NCBI RefSeq assembly: GCF_002632585.1
Contig: NZ_NIBV01000001.1
Span: 1,383,203 to 1,447,202 of the forward strand
Reading direction: 5' to 3'
DNA from: Xenorhabdus szentirmaii DSM 16338
GTDB lineage: Bacteria; Pseudomonadota; Gammaproteobacteria; Enterobacterales; Enterobacteriaceae
DNA: 64,000 bases
Position 1 is the stretch's first letter. Each line of letters opens with the position of its first letter. The notes beneath the pieces were generated by a model. That model had not been told where the DNA came from. It saw only the letters and a program-made list of their open reading frames with translations, and did not search any database. Positions 7,921 to 17,958 of this stretch are shown in pieces. The position numbers and the translations under genes were made by a program.

Positions 7921-8904
7921 TCAGCTCTTTTCTTTATTTACGCAAAAATTTTCGAAGTATGCTTCCAACGCCTCCAGCTGTTCGCTGGCATCCTCAATGG
8001 CGTTGAATGAGCGCCGAAACTGGTCATCAGGAGCATGTTCCTTGAGATACCAAGATACATGCTTGCGTGCAATACGAACTCCTTTGCCTTGACCGTAAAA
8101 ATCTTGCAGCTCTCGTATATGCTCGCTCATTAAACGCTGCACTTCGCCTATGGGCATCGGTGGCAGCAGTTCTCCTGTTTCCAGATAGTGCTGGATTTCC
8201 CGAAAGATCCAGGGTCTTCCCTGAGCAGCGCGGCCTATCATCAGGGCATCAGCCCCGGTGTATTCAAGCACTGCTCTGGCTTTTAGCGGGTCAGTGATGT
8301 CGCCATTGGCAATAATTGGAATGGCAACAGTCTGCTTAACTGTCCGGATATTGTCGTATTCGGCTTCCCCATTAAACAGACAGGCGCGTGTCCTGCCGTG
8401 TATGGTAAGAGCCTGAATACCACAACGCTCGGCCAATTGGGCAATTTCTACACAGTTTCGTTCTTCCGGTGACCATCCAGTGCGGATCTTCAGAGTGACA
8501 GGCACATCAACTGCATTGACTACCGCAGAAAGGATTTTTTCAACCAATTCCGGGTAACGCAGCAATGCAGAGCCTGCCAGTTTACGATTCACCTTTTTGG
8601 CCGGACACCCCATATTGATATCGATGATCTGAGCGCCACTGTCGACGTTAATTTTCGCCGCTGCCGCCATTTCATCGGGATCACTACCGGCTATTTGTAC
8701 AGAACGCACTCCGGGTTCATCGCTATGAACCATACGCAACCGAGATTTATCTGTCCTCCAAACTTGTGGGTTGGAAGAAAGCATTTCTGAAACTGCCATT
8801 CCGGCTCCCATGTGGTAGCACAAAGATCTAAACGGGCGATCTGTTATGCCAGCCATAGGGGCTGCAATAAGACAGTTTTTCAACTGGTATTGTCCGATAC
8901 GCAT
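7921..8904 (-). CDS. dusB: tRNA-dihydrouridine synthase B
   Basis: DusB is a flavin enzyme that reduces a D-loop uridine of tRNA to dihydrouridine using NADPH. The sequence is a TIM barrel with [15 protein letters not shown] near the start, [15 protein letters not shown] (containing the catalytic Cys), TIHGRTR and [19 protein letters not shown]-phosphate motifs, then the helical tRNA-binding domain ending [11 protein letters not shown] take ATG 8904 as the start because E. coli DusB begins MRIGQYQL. An in-frame TTG at 8925 would add seven residues but lies only about 12 bases from the probable transcription start. It is the first gene of the fis operon. Confidence 0.96.
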   Translation of the reverse strand: MRIGQYQLKNCLIAAPMAGITDRPFRSLCYHMGAGMAVSEMLSSNPQVWRTDKSRLRMVHSDEPGVRSVQIAGSDPDEMAAAAKINVDSGAQIIDINMGCPAKKVNRKLAGSALLRYPELVEKILSAVVNAVDVPVTLKIRTGWSPEERNCVEIAQLAERCGIQALTIHGRTRACLFNGEAEYDNIRTVKQTVAIPIIANGDITDPLKARAVLEYTGADALMIGRAAQGRPWIFREIQHYLETGELLPPMPIGEVQRLMSEHIRELQDFYGQGKGVRIARKHVSWYLKEHAPDDQFRRSFNAIEDASEQLEALEAYFENFCVNKEKS

Positions 8905-8943
8905 AGGCGAAGAAAGAGTGGTCAACTGTGACTAAGGGCGCGT

Positions 8944-8972
8944 ATATTACGCATTTTTCACAAGATATGAAA
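8944..8972 (-). promoter_or_regulatory. dusB-fis operon promoter with GC-rich discriminator
   Basis: On the minus strand a TTTCAT -35 box (8967-8972) and a TAATAT -10 box (8944-8949) are separated by 17 bases. The -10 box is followed by a GC-rich ACGCGCCC stretch. The arrangement resembles the E. coli fis promoter, whose GC-rich discriminator makes it sensitive to ppGpp, DksA and supercoiling. Stringent control here is inferred from that resemblance. Confidence 0.75.
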
Positions 8973-9188
8973 GGCCAAACTTTGAGCGAATCGATATTTA
9001 TAACGGATTTTTTCCAGTTGATTTTTTCAAAAATGACAAATTATCTTTAAATAACATATAGTTATGCGTTATTGATGAAATTTATTATTACCAATATTTC
9101 TAATCATAAAGAGAGCGGATTACCACCAATTGACCTCCTGGATCATCATTTTAGTGGATAATCTCGCTTTTCAATAGAGCTGGGGTGA

Positions 9189-10070
9189 TTATTTTTTAAT
9201 CCCTGTGATGCGACACCACTCTTCTTGTTCTGCTATTGGATCAATAATGAATTCATTGTCATAGGCTTGAGCGACTCCTTCAGCCTGACTTGCCAGAACA
9301 CCCGACAAGCCTAATAATCCACCAGATTTAGGTAACGAGCCGATAATCGGGGCCAGTTCACGAAGTGGGCCTGCCAGTATGTTGGCAATCACGACATCAC
9401 ATTCAAGATCGTTAGGTTGATCTTTGGATAAGTAAAGTGTCAGCTGGTCAGATACACCGTTACGTTCAGCGTTATCCCGGCTTGCCTGAATCGCTTGTGG
9501 GTCGATATCAATACCGATGGCGCGCTTCGCACCCAATTTTAATGCCGCGATGGCCAAGATCCCTGAGCCGCAACCAAAATCGATGATGGTTTTGCCTGCT
9601 AAATCAAGGCCATCGAGCCATTGCAGGCAAAGGGATGTGGTTGGGTGAGTACCGGTTCCGAACGCCAGGCCGGGATCAAGCATGACGTTAACTGCGTCTG
9701 GTTCTGGTACTTCGCGCCAGCTGGGACAAATCCACAGGCGGTTGCCGAAGCGCATTGGGTGGAAGTTATCCATCCATTCACGCTCCCAGTCTTTATCTTC
9801 CAGTTGTTCAATTTTGTGGATAAAGCCCTTGCCCAATTGCGGAACTTGTTCCAGTTGGCTGACGACGGCTTTCATGTCCATTTCAGCGTCGTATAATCCG
9901 ATAACATCGGTATCGCCCCATAAACGGGTTTCACCCGGCAGCGGTTCAAAGATCGGGGTGTCGTGGCTATCCTGGAAGGTAACTGATACCGCTCCGCTTT
10001 CTACCAGCTCATCACCCAATGCTTCCGCTTGTTGTCCCGTGGTGTTTAATCTTAATTGTATCCAAGGCAT
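9189..10070 (-). CDS. prmA: Ribosomal protein L11 methyltransferase
   Basis: PrmA uses S-adenosylmethionine to trimethylate several positions of ribosomal protein L11. The 293 residues match the family length. An N-terminal substrate-recognition domain ([31 protein letters not shown]) is followed by a Rossmann methyltransferase domain with motif [19 protein letters not shown] and a [12 protein letters not shown] motif. I set the start at ATG 10070 (MPWIQL) because the known proteins begin there; the upstream extension to 10103 is not conserved. It is followed upstream on the same strand by panF, the same order as in E. coli. Confidence 0.97.
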   Translation of the reverse strand: MPWIQLRLNTTGQQAEALGDELVESGAVSVTFQDSHDTPIFEPLPGETRLWGDTDVIGLYDAEMDMKAVVSQLEQVPQLGKGFIHKIEQLEDKDWEREWMDNFHPMRFGNRLWICPSWREVPEPDAVNVMLDPGLAFGTGTHPTTSLCLQWLDGLDLAGKTIIDFGCGSGILAIAALKLGAKRAIGIDIDPQAIQASRDNAERNGVSDQLTLYLSKDQPNDLECDVVIANILAGPLRELAPIIGSLPKSGGLLGLSGVLASQAEGVAQAYDNEFIIDPIAEQEEWCRITGIKK

Positions 10071-10138
10071 AAAAACTCTCTTTTTGGTAACACTTTTTGT
10101 CAAGGTAAAATCGTTGAAAAGGTAAAGTCACGCTGCGA

Positions 10139-11578
10139 TTACTGGGATGCAGCGCTCTGTTGTCTGTGTCCCATCATATTCCCTAACCCGAATGCCAGTA
10201 AACTTAACAGCAGTGATGGCACGATGGGATGAAAACCCAGCAGATGGAGATTGAACGTTGCCAGCAGGGTGTAGCTTGTTGCACCTGTCAGCATTGAGCT
10301 GATTGCGCCGTGTGCATTGGCATTTTCCCAGTATAGTCCCAGAACAAGGGGCCAGAGGAAAACGGCTTGCAGGCCGCCAAATGCCAGCAGATTCAGCCAG
10401 ATAATCATTTCTGGCGGACGCCATGCCGCCAACAGCAGTAAGGCACCTAAAATTAAAGTGGAATAGCTGGAAATGCGTGACAGTTTTTTCTCTTGTTTGA
10501 GCTGTTGCGGAAACAGGTTCAAATAGAGATCTTTGACGATAGTCGCAGAGGATTGCAGCAGTTGGGCATTAATCGTGGACATAATTGCAGCCATTGGCGC
10601 GGCCAGAAATATTCCCGCAGCAACCGGGGGCAATACAGTGATCATCAGGGTTGGGATTACCTGATCAGGAATGGTCAGATCAGGAATGATCGCGCGACCA
10701 AGTGCACCCGCAAGATGCATCCCGAACATCAGGATCGCCATTACAATAGTGCCAAGAATAATACCGCGATGAACGGCTTTGCTGTCTTTATAAGAAATGC
10801 AGCGCACCGCTGTGTGTGGCAGCCCGACGACACCAAAACAGACGAGTACCCAGAAAGATGCCATGAATGGCCCTGTGAGGATGTTATCGGCGCCATGTGG
10901 TGACACCAGATTCGGGTCAATCGTGCTTAAAGTGGAAATGGCTGCCGACAGCCCTCCGGCTTTGTAAATAATGCCTGCCAGCAATAACGTTGTTCCCAGC
11001 AGCATCACCAGCCCTTGCAGGGCATCATTGAGGACACTGGCCCTGAACCCGCCAAACGCGGTGTAAAGGGCAATCGATACACCAAAAATCAGCAAACCTG
11101 TGTCGTAAGGAATGCCGGCGGCAGTTTCCAGCAAACGCGCTCCGCCAATAAACTGGACAGTCATTGCGCCGACAAAGGCGACCAGCAGGCTCAGGCTGGC
11201 AAACCAGACCAGAAAGCGGCTCTGATAGCGGGCATAGAGCATGTCATTGAGTGTCACCGCATTGTAGCGACGGGCAAGGATGGCAAATTTTTTCCCCAGT
11301 ACGCTAAGGGAAAGCCATATCGCGGGGAGTTGGATCATGGATAACAAAACCCAGCCAATACCGTACTTATATGCTGCCCCCGGCCCGCCAATAAACGAGC
11401 TGGCACTGATATAGGTTGCGGTAATCGTCATTGCCAATACAAAACCGCCCATTGAGCGATTGCCGAGAAAATATTCATGCAGAAATTCACCCGTTTGGCG
11501 GCGGCGATAAGCATAAATGGAGAGCAGGAAAACCAGTGCCAAATAGCCTACGAGAGGAAAAATCACTTCACTTTGCAT
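10139..11578 (-). CDS. panF: Sodium/pantothenate symporter
   Basis: PanF imports pantothenate (vitamin B5) with sodium across the inner membrane, feeding coenzyme A synthesis. It belongs to the solute:sodium symporter family. 479 residues with about 12-13 hydrophobic segments, and signature stretches TATYISASSFIGGPGAAYK, FGGFRASVLNDALQG and APMAAIMSTINAQLLQSSA. The start is ATG 11578 (MQSEVIFPL), preceded by GGAGG, not the upstream in-frame codon. It overlaps the end of yhdT by 11 bases, so the two are translationally coupled as in E. coli. Confidence 0.97.
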   Translation of the reverse strand: MQSEVIFPLVGYLALVFLLSIYAYRRRQTGEFLHEYFLGNRSMGGFVLAMTITATYISASSFIGGPGAAYKYGIGWVLLSMIQLPAIWLSLSVLGKKFAILARRYNAVTLNDMLYARYQSRFLVWFASLSLLVAFVGAMTVQFIGGARLLETAAGIPYDTGLLIFGVSIALYTAFGGFRASVLNDALQGLVMLLGTTLLLAGIIYKAGGLSAAISTLSTIDPNLVSPHGADNILTGPFMASFWVLVCFGVVGLPHTAVRCISYKDSKAVHRGIILGTIVMAILMFGMHLAGALGRAIIPDLTIPDQVIPTLMITVLPPVAAGIFLAAPMAAIMSTINAQLLQSSATIVKDLYLNLFPQQLKQEKKLSRISSYSTLILGALLLLAAWRPPEMIIWLNLLAFGGLQAVFLWPLVLGLYWENANAHGAISSMLTGATSYTLLATFNLHLLGFHPIVPSLLLSLLAFGLGNMMGHRQQSAASQ

Positions 11579-11810
11579 CGGTATCCTCCAGCGGTACATC
11601 TTTGAATATATACTTCACCATCAACCAACAGAGGATGATAAATAAGGCGGGCAGCAGCAGGCAAGCCAGTTCAAACCAGCGGGGCAGGCCAGTGAAGCCA
11701 ATGTCATCACTGGGTAAATAGGCGCACAGCAGCCAACCAACAAGATAAGCCAGCGTCAGGAATACAGCCCAGCGTGCTTCTTTGTGGGATTGAACAAATC
11801 GTCTGTCCAT
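11568..11810 (-). CDS. yhdT: Small inner-membrane protein YhdT
   Basis: 80 residues, the same length as E. coli YhdT. Conserved text includes MDRRFVQSHKEARWA, FTGLPRWFELACL and the C-terminal KDVPLEDTDAK. Two hydrophobic segments (about 15-33 and 42-66) predict a two-pass inner-membrane protein (DUF997 family). Its function is unknown; its coupling to panF (11-base overlap) suggests a role in or near the symporter. The start at 11810 follows the conserved N-terminus. In E. coli yhdT directly follows accC, but here about 8.5 kb separates them. Confidence 0.93.
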   Translation of the reverse strand: MDRRFVQSHKEARWAVFLTLAYLVGWLLCAYLPSDDIGFTGLPRWFELACLLLPALFIILCWLMVKYIFKDVPLEDTDAK

Positions 11811-12530
11811 CCGTTCTCCGGGTAACTTATAGGAAACAATATGGCGAGAATTGTACGGCAATGCGCAGATTTATTCAGGAGAAAATGTGCCGTGTCATTT
11901 TTAATAAAATCAGAGGGGTAATTAAAATTTAAATGCAAGTATACTTGATTGAAATTCACATTCGTTTTTTCTAATTGTTAACAATTGGAAAGCTACACAT
12001 GGAATTAATTGATTTATATTTAATTTGAAAAAAATCATTTTATTTCAGTGTGTTCTTTAAATGAAAAGGCTACTCTGCTTTTATTGGATTTTTGAATATA
12101 AAAATAGATTACATTAAGTGTCTATATCGTTAATTTCATTTCTTCCCACTATAAATTCAATAACCTCTCCCTTCCTTTTCTGCTCTGTGTAACTTTTTGA
12201 TAAATATTTGTTTTTATGTTTTCATTGTTCTCTCATGATCTGATTTTGTCAATTTCATGCTGCTTTAAAAATTGATCTTTCACGTTTTTAAATTAGATAA
12301 ATAACATGAGTAAATCTATTTTTTCATGTTCTTCTAATGCGTGTGGTTATTTCTACCGGTTCGGTTTTTATCAGCTAACCATCTGTATGGCTAATGATTT
12401 AATCATGGAGGATGACAATTCAAGGTGTCCTGTTTGTAACCGGGAATATATTTTGCGCAGAAAATAAATATACGTTTTTTACTTATCGTATTAATTGGGT
12501 GAGTAAAACCAGTCAGAAAGGTAGGGCGAT
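11811..12530. other. AT-rich intergenic region upstream of the invasin gene
   Basis: About 720 bases with no supportable gene; short open stretches are interrupted or overlap the invasin start. It should hold the divergent promoters for yhdT-panF and for the invasin, but I could not fix a convincing sigma-70 site. The length and AT-richness (12,000-12,300) are typical of xenogeneic regions silenced by H-NS-like proteins; that is an inference. Confidence 0.4.
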
Positions 12531-15500
12531 ATGGAAAGGAAAAGAATTAAACTGTGGGCAGATAAACAGTGTTATCGAATTAAGCAGGGAGTTGGGCGAG
12601 CCATGTTTGCCCAAATTGCAATTCTGGCTGCGGCGACTTTGACCCCTACGGTAGTGGTGGCCTCAGCACCCTCTGCTACACAGCAAGGCCCTTCTCTGAG
12701 CAAATCCTCCACGCAGTCGGGTGATAGTGTGAGTTCCCCCCAAAAAACGCCTCCTGAAAAACTGTTGGCAGAAAAACAGGAACAGGTATCGTCTGCTGGA
12801 TCTCCTGAAAATACGACTGAACACTGGTTGGCCAGTGGCGTTTCCCGTGCTGCCGGATTGCTGAAAAATGGCAATGTTGTGGATAGCTTCAAGAACCAGC
12901 TGCACAGTATGGCGATCAGTGAAGCTAACCAAGTGGTGCAAAACTGGTTGCAACGCTATGGAACTATCAAATTGCAGGCCAATGTGGATGATCGCGGGCG
13001 TTTGGAAGGCAGTCAGTTTGATATGCTGCTGCCGCTTTATGACATTGAAAAACAGATGGCCTTTACCCAGTTTGGTCTGCGTCACATTAATAGCCGGACG
13101 ACTGCTAATTTTGGTCTGGGGCAGCGCCACTTCTTCGATACCAGCCTGCTTGGTTATAACGCTTTTCTTGACCATGATATTACCCGTGACCATACACGCA
13201 TTGGCATTGGGGCTGAATATGCCCGTGATTTTATGAAGTTTGGCGCCAATGGCTATTTCCGGGCCAGTGGCTGGAAAGAGGGTAAAAAGCTACAAGATTA
13301 TGATGAGCGTCCGGCCAATGGGTTTGACCTGCGTGCCGAAGGTTATATGCCCACGTATCCGCAGTTGGGGGGCAAGTTGGTTTATGAGCAATATTTTGGG
13401 CATGAGGTTGGTTTGCTGAGTGAAGAGCACCGGCAGAAAAATCCTGCTGTTTTCACCTTGGGAGCCAGTTATACGCCGATCCCTTTGGTGACACTTGGTA
13501 TTGACCGTAAACAGAGTGCGCAGGGACACGGCGAAACCCTGTTCAATTTTGGCCTGAGCTATGAATTGGGAACGCCATGGTCGGAACAGGTTAATCCGGG
13601 AGTTGTGGCCTTTAAACGCAGCCTGCAAGGCGGGCGCTATGATTTGGTTGAACGTAATAATCAAATTGTTCTGGAACACCGGAAAAAAGATCTGGTACAT
13701 CTGACGATAGAAAACCGGATTAGTGGGCGCGGCAACGAAATTATGCCGCTGAATGTCACAATCCGTTCTAAATACGGCCTGAAAGAAATTATCTGGGATA
13801 CTGCGGCGCTGGAAGCCGGGGGCGGTCAACTGGAGAAAGTCGCTCCGTCCATCCGTGGCGGAACGCATTACCGGCTGACTTTGCCTCCATACCATGACAA
13901 AGGCAACAACACTTATATCCTGTCTGGTATCGCTTATGACAATGAGGGCAATGCCTCTGAACGGGCAGAGACGCAAGTCCGGGTACTCTCTTCAGAAATC
14001 GCAATTGATCATTCAGGTTTTGAAGTTCCCCATACCGCCATGCTGGCTGATGGTAAAACCCAAACGGCACTCTGGCTTAAACTCCTCGATAAGGATGGCA
14101 ATGTGGTCAGAGGGGCGTCCGATAGCATTGAACTGTTCTCTGATCTGAAGGGGTTGAAAGGTCAAGGCAAAAATCCTGAGCTGGATTCAAAACCCAAAGA
14201 AACACCGGAAAACAGCGGGATTTATAAAGTCCTTGTGACGTCTGGCGAGAAATACGGTAAATGGGAAATACAGGCAGCCGTGGATGGTCATGAGTTATCT
14301 CCTGCGGTGATTGATTTTTCTGCGTCATTGGCGGAAATAGCCGATGTAGAAAAATCGCAGTTCAGGGTATCGAAGGAAGGGGCATTGGACCCAGATGAAT
14401 CAGTGACTTTCGGACTGACTTTATTTGATAAAAACGGCAATGTCATTACCGGCGCTGAAGATTATCTGAAATTGGAATTGAATGACAGCGGATTATATAG
14501 TCAGGGCAAAAAACCGTCGGTGGGGCAAGTGAAAGAGTTGCCATCAGGGAGTGGTCAGTATGAATGGTCTGTTAAGGGAGACGGGACGAAAGGCCAATTA
14601 GGTGTGACTATCTCTGTCGAAGGGCGGGCAATAAAAACGATTAATGTCATTTTTGGCAATACATTAGCGGATACAGTGAGTGATGCCTATTCCAAAATCA
14701 GTGTCGATGTGACGCAGTTAGAAGTTGATGAGAATCATAAACAGCAGACCACCCTGCGATTGGAGTTGAAAGACGCGCAAAATAAACCTATTACAGGTGT
14801 TCAGCAGCATATTCATTTTAGTGGCACTGGCCTGTCTGGCCCCGGAAGTGAGCCGACGATAGGGAAGACACAGGAAGATCCAAACCATCCTGGAACTTAT
14901 ACCGCTACTCTCACTGCGGGTACGCAAACCGGTGAGTGGACGATAATGCTGGATATTGACGGTAAGACGCTGAATCAAATTGTCGGCCGGATAACCTTTG
15001 CATCCCTGCTGGCAGATTCGGTCAATGACAAAACGTCGACGCTGACCATCAACCCCCAGACGCTGGAAGCCGGCACAGGTAAACTGGCCCACATTCAACT
15101 GATGCTGAAAGACAAGGATGGCCAGCCGATGACAGGGAAGGCAAGTCACATTGCCTTTGAGGGCAGTCAACTCCCCGGCAGCGGCACTGATCCCGAGATT
15201 GTGGATATCAGGGAAGATGAGAACAACCAAGGCACCTATATTGCCACGATTCAGGCCGGCACAAAAACCGGTGACTGGCAGGTCACGCTGAAGGTTGACG
15301 GCAAGACGCTGGGCAAAATCACCAACCATATAACCTTTACGTCACCGCTGGCAGATTTAGTCAATGACAAAACGTCGACGCTGACCATTAACCCCCGGAC
15401 GCTGGAAGCCGGCACAGGTAAACTGGCCCACATTCAACTGATGCTGAAAGATAAGGATGGCCAGCCGATGACGGGGAAGGCAAGTCACATTGCCTTTGAG

Positions 15501-17717
15501 GGCAGTCAACTCCCCGGCAGCGGCACTGATCCCGAGATTGTGGATATCAGGGAAGATGAGAACAACCAAGGCACCTATATTGCCACGATTCAGGCCGGCA
15601 CAAAAACCGGTGACTGGCAGGTCACGCTGAAGGTTGACGGCAAGACGCTGGGCAAAATCACCAACCATATAACCTTTACGTCATCGCTGGCAGATTTGGT
15701 CAATGACAAAACGTCGACGCTGACCATCAACCCCCGGACGCTGGAAGCCGGCACAGGTAAACTGGCCCACATTCAACTGATGCTGAAAGACAAGGATGAC
15801 CAGCCGATGACAGGGAAGGCAAGTCACATTGCCTTTGAGGGCAGTCAACTCCCCGGCAGCGGCACTGATCCCGAGATTGCGGATATCAGGGAAGATGAGA
15901 ACAACCAAGGCACCTATATTGCCACGATTCAGGCCGGCTCGAAATCGGGTCAATGGAAGGTCACGTTGAAGGTTGATGATGTCAAACTGGACCAAATTGC
16001 CGCCAGCATAAATTTTGAACCATCACTGGCAGACAGGATAAATGAAAGTAAGTCGACATTCGCCGTCGCCACCAAGAAGTTGGAAGCTAACAATCACATG
16101 AAAACCGAAATTAGCCTGATCCTGAAAGACAATGATAATCAGCCGATAACGGGGGCTCAGGAATACATTCATTTTGATTTGAGTAAATTGTCCGGTCACG
16201 GTAATCCACCTGAAATAGGAGCGGTTCAGGAAGAGGAGGGAGTTCCCGGAACCTATAAAGCCACCCTTATGGCAGGCGGGCAAGCAGGCAGCTTGACAGT
16301 GACACCCAAAGTCGGTGAAAAGGTTCTGAGTTCACTCTCTGACACGGTGGAGTTTACTCCGGCAATCCTCCCCAAGATCTCTAAACTGAAACTGCAAGTC
16401 GTTACTGAATCATATCCGTATAACGAGCAAATTCTGATGGTTGGGCGATCCCTGAAGGTTGACTATGAATTTGACAGCAATGGCAGCAATGGAACGGACA
16501 ACTCTTTTTACGCTTGGGGTAAAAAGGGAGAAACTGCTGCTGCGGTAAAAGAACTGGCTAATTCGGGGGATAACGGAAACAAACCTGATTTGCAGGGTGA
16601 TGCTGATAGTACTTTGGTAAAAGGTACAGTGAAAGATGGCAACGGCGTCCCCCTTTATCTGATTAGAGAAGAGCATGCCGGTGAAGTGCTTGAGTTTTCA
16701 ATTCTGGCGAGAAATGGGGAAAATACCCGTACAAACGATATCTTAACGCGGTCAACGGATGAGCCGGCAGATCAGGGAAATGAAACAATTAGTAAAATTG
16801 GTGGAGGCCGAGTATCCAATATTGCGGGATCTGTGGTCATCAAGTTGGATGCAAACGGGAAAGGGGAGACATTACCTATCGGCATCGGTGGCAAGTCAGT
16901 GATTAAACTCAGGGCTAAATCTAACCTTGCAGCAAATTCCGTCTCAGATACGGCCCAACTGACGGTTAGCACTCTAAATAAGAATAAGACACCTGCACCT
17001 TGGGTACATGTGGAGATTACACTAAGCGGGGAGGATCGAAAAAGCAAAACAGTACCGGATGCGGATGTGAAAACTCGCTTGGCTCCAAGCAAGGGAAACT
17101 ATGCCACAACGAAATATGAGGGATATACAGACGGCACAGGCCAGTTGGTGATGACAGTTTCTGATCCGGATGGAAAAGGTATTCAAACATATTTGAGAGC
17201 GAGAGCGGATACTTTGATGGGCGCTGTATCAGATACGCACTCCATTATCTTTACTGTCATTACCAGCCCTGATGACGATAATGCGACTTATTGGGGGCAT
17301 ATGCCAAAGACGGTTACAGCAGGCGGCAAAACTTTCCATCGTCCGCAACTTGCTGATGAGAAACACCTGGAGGATAAGCATGGTTACGAGAAAAATAACG
17401 AAACTTGGTTAAGGATGAAATGGAGTACAGTAAAAGAGTATTGTAAGTATGGAAATGAATTTAATTCTGTTCTACCAACAATTGCGGATGCAAAGGGACT
17501 GGCTGAATACAATTTAAGCACTGAAGATCTGTATCTTTATTATGGTTGGCCTGTGAAAAATGGCAATAACGGATACAAGATCTGGACTTCAGAAACAACA
17601 TCCAAGGGAAGTAAGGAAAGAAGGGCGGTTGTTGATTTAGATACAAATACCCTTGGGGATAATGGCAGTGACGACCCTGATAAAGGAGAATATTTTATCC
17701 CTATTTGCTTAAAGTGA
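12531..17717 (+). CDS. Inverse autotransporter adhesin of the intimin/invasin family
   Basis: 1,728 residues. A long positively charged signal region (MERKRIKLWADK..) ends near residue 44. A periplasmic segment is followed by an inverse-autotransporter beta-barrel (about 143-350: FDMLLPLYD, GLGQRHF, GYNAFLDHD, EYARDFMKFGANGYFRASG) that anchors the protein in the outer membrane with its C-terminus outside. The passenger is a chain of Ig-like Big-1 domains (about 490-1,290), three of them nearly identical. A divergent stalk follows, then a C-type-lectin-like tip (about 1,585-1,728: YWGHMPKTVTAGGKTFHRP, CKYGNEFNSVLPTI, final Cys) like the adhesive tips of invasin and YeeJ-type proteins. Expected role: attachment to host cells or biofilm matrix. 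It is intact and lies in the insertion between yhdT and accC. Confidence 0.93.
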   Translation: MERKRIKLWADKQCYRIKQGVGRAMFAQIAILAAATLTPTVVVASAPSATQQGPSLSKSSTQSGDSVSSPQKTPPEKLLAEKQEQVSSAGSPENTTEHWLASGVSRAAGLLKNGNVVDSFKNQLHSMAISEANQVVQNWLQRYGTIKLQANVDDRGRLEGSQFDMLLPLYDIEKQMAFTQFGLRHINSRTTANFGLGQRHFFDTSLLGYNAFLDHDITRDHTRIGIGAEYARDFMKFGANGYFRASGWKEGKKLQDYDERPANGFDLRAEGYMPTYPQLGGKLVYEQYFGHEVGLLSEEHRQKNPAVFTLGASYTPIPLVTLGIDRKQSAQGHGETLFNFGLSYELGTPWSEQVNPGVVAFKRSLQGGRYDLVERNNQIVLEHRKKDLVHLTIENRISGRGNEIMPLNVTIRSKYGLKEIIWDTAALEAGGGQLEKVAPSIRGGTHYRLTLPPYHDKGNNTYILSGIAYDNEGNASERAETQVRVLSSEIAIDHSGFEVPHTAMLADGKTQTALWLKLLDKDGNVVRGASDSIELFSDLKGLKGQGKNPELDSKPKETPENSGIYKVLVTSGEKYGKWEIQAAVDGHELSPAVIDFSASLAEIADVEKSQFRVSKEGALDPDESVTFGLTLFDKNGNVITGAEDYLKLELNDSGLYSQGKKPSVGQVKELPSGSGQYEWSVKGDGTKGQLGVTISVEGRAIKTINVIFGNTLADTVSDAYSKISVDVTQLEVDENHKQQTTLRLELKDAQNKPITGVQQHIHFSGTGLSGPGSEPTIGKTQEDPNHPGTYTATLTAGTQTGEWTIMLDIDGKTLNQIVGRITFASLLADSVNDKTSTLTINPQTLEAGTGKLAHIQLMLKDKDGQPMTGKASHIAFEGSQLPGSGTDPEIVDIREDENNQGTYIATIQAGTKTGDWQVTLKVDGKTLGKITNHITFTSPLADLVNDKTSTLTINPRTLEAGTGKLAHIQLMLKDKDGQPMTGKASHIAFEGSQLPGSGTDPEIVDIREDENNQGTYIATIQAGTKTGDWQVTLKVDGKTLGKITNHITFTSSLADLVNDKTSTLTINPRTLEAGTGKLAHIQLMLKDKDDQPMTGKASHIAFEGSQLPGSGTDPEIADIREDENNQGTYIATIQAGSKSGQWKVTLKVDDVKLDQIAASINFEPSLADRINESKSTFAVATKKLEANNHMKTEISLILKDNDNQPITGAQEYIHFDLSKLSGHGNPPEIGAVQEEEGVPGTYKATLMAGGQAGSLTVTPKVGEKVLSSLSDTVEFTPAILPKISKLKLQVVTESYPYNEQILMVGRSLKVDYEFDSNGSNGTDNSFYAWGKKGETAAAVKELANSGDNGNKPDLQGDADSTLVKGTVKDGNGVPLYLIREEHAGEVLEFSILARNGENTRTNDILTRSTDEPADQGNETISKIGGGRVSNIAGSVVIKLDANGKGETLPIGIGGKSVIKLRAKSNLAANSVSDTAQLTVSTLNKNKTPAPWVHVEITLSGEDRKSKTVPDADVKTRLAPSKGNYATTKYEGYTDGTGQLVMTVSDPDGKGIQTYLRARADTLMGAVSDTHSIIFTVITSPDDDNATYWGHMPKTVTAGGKTFHRPQLADEKHLEDKHGYEKNNETWLRMKWSTVKEYCKYGNEFNSVLPTIADAKGLAEYNLSTEDLYLYYGWPVKNGNNGYKIWTSETTSKGSKERRAVVDLDTNTLGDNGSDDPDKGEYFIPICLK
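15012..16028 (+). repeat. Three tandem 339-bp repeats encoding Big-1 domains
   Basis: Units begin at 15012, 15351 and 15690, each at GCAGATT..GTCAATGAC, and each encodes 113 residues. Units 1 and 2 differ at only a few bases; unit 3 matches until its last quarter, where it diverges into the next domain type. Such near identity at DNA level implies recent duplication or ongoing gene conversion, and copy number may vary between isolates. Confidence 0.95.
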
Positions 17718-17958
17718 GCACTTAGCAAGTATCCCATCAGCGAATTGATGCCCCCAGAAAGACGGGGTTTTACGGCGCATTGGGTAATATTGCCATGGGG
17801 CTGTCAACTGTCAACCGGACCGGAAATGCCGGAATTCACCGTTAACAACCCCATTAATTACAGCGAATAGCGATGAGTACACAATTGTCTTGAATCGTTT
17901 AATTTAATCCCTCCCGATGGGTGCAGCCATCTTCTGAAAATGACCAGTGTACCTAATA

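Noticed and set aside
12412-12642. 76-codon plus-strand frame overlapping the invasin start
   Set aside because: Out of frame with the invasin, no Shine-Dalgarno, and its second half is shared with signal-peptide coding sequence.
13290-13976. Long minus-strand open frame inside the invasin gene (228 codons)
   Set aside because: It lies fully antisense to the well-supported beta-barrel coding sequence, has no ribosome-binding site and no recognisable protein features.
15357-15995. Repeated minus-strand open frames within the 339-bp repeats
   Set aside because: They recur only because the coding repeats recur; their translations look like antisense of Big-1 domains.
15012-16028. Could the regular repeats be a CRISPR array?
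   Set aside because: The period is 339 bases with no unique spacers, and the units are in frame in a protein.
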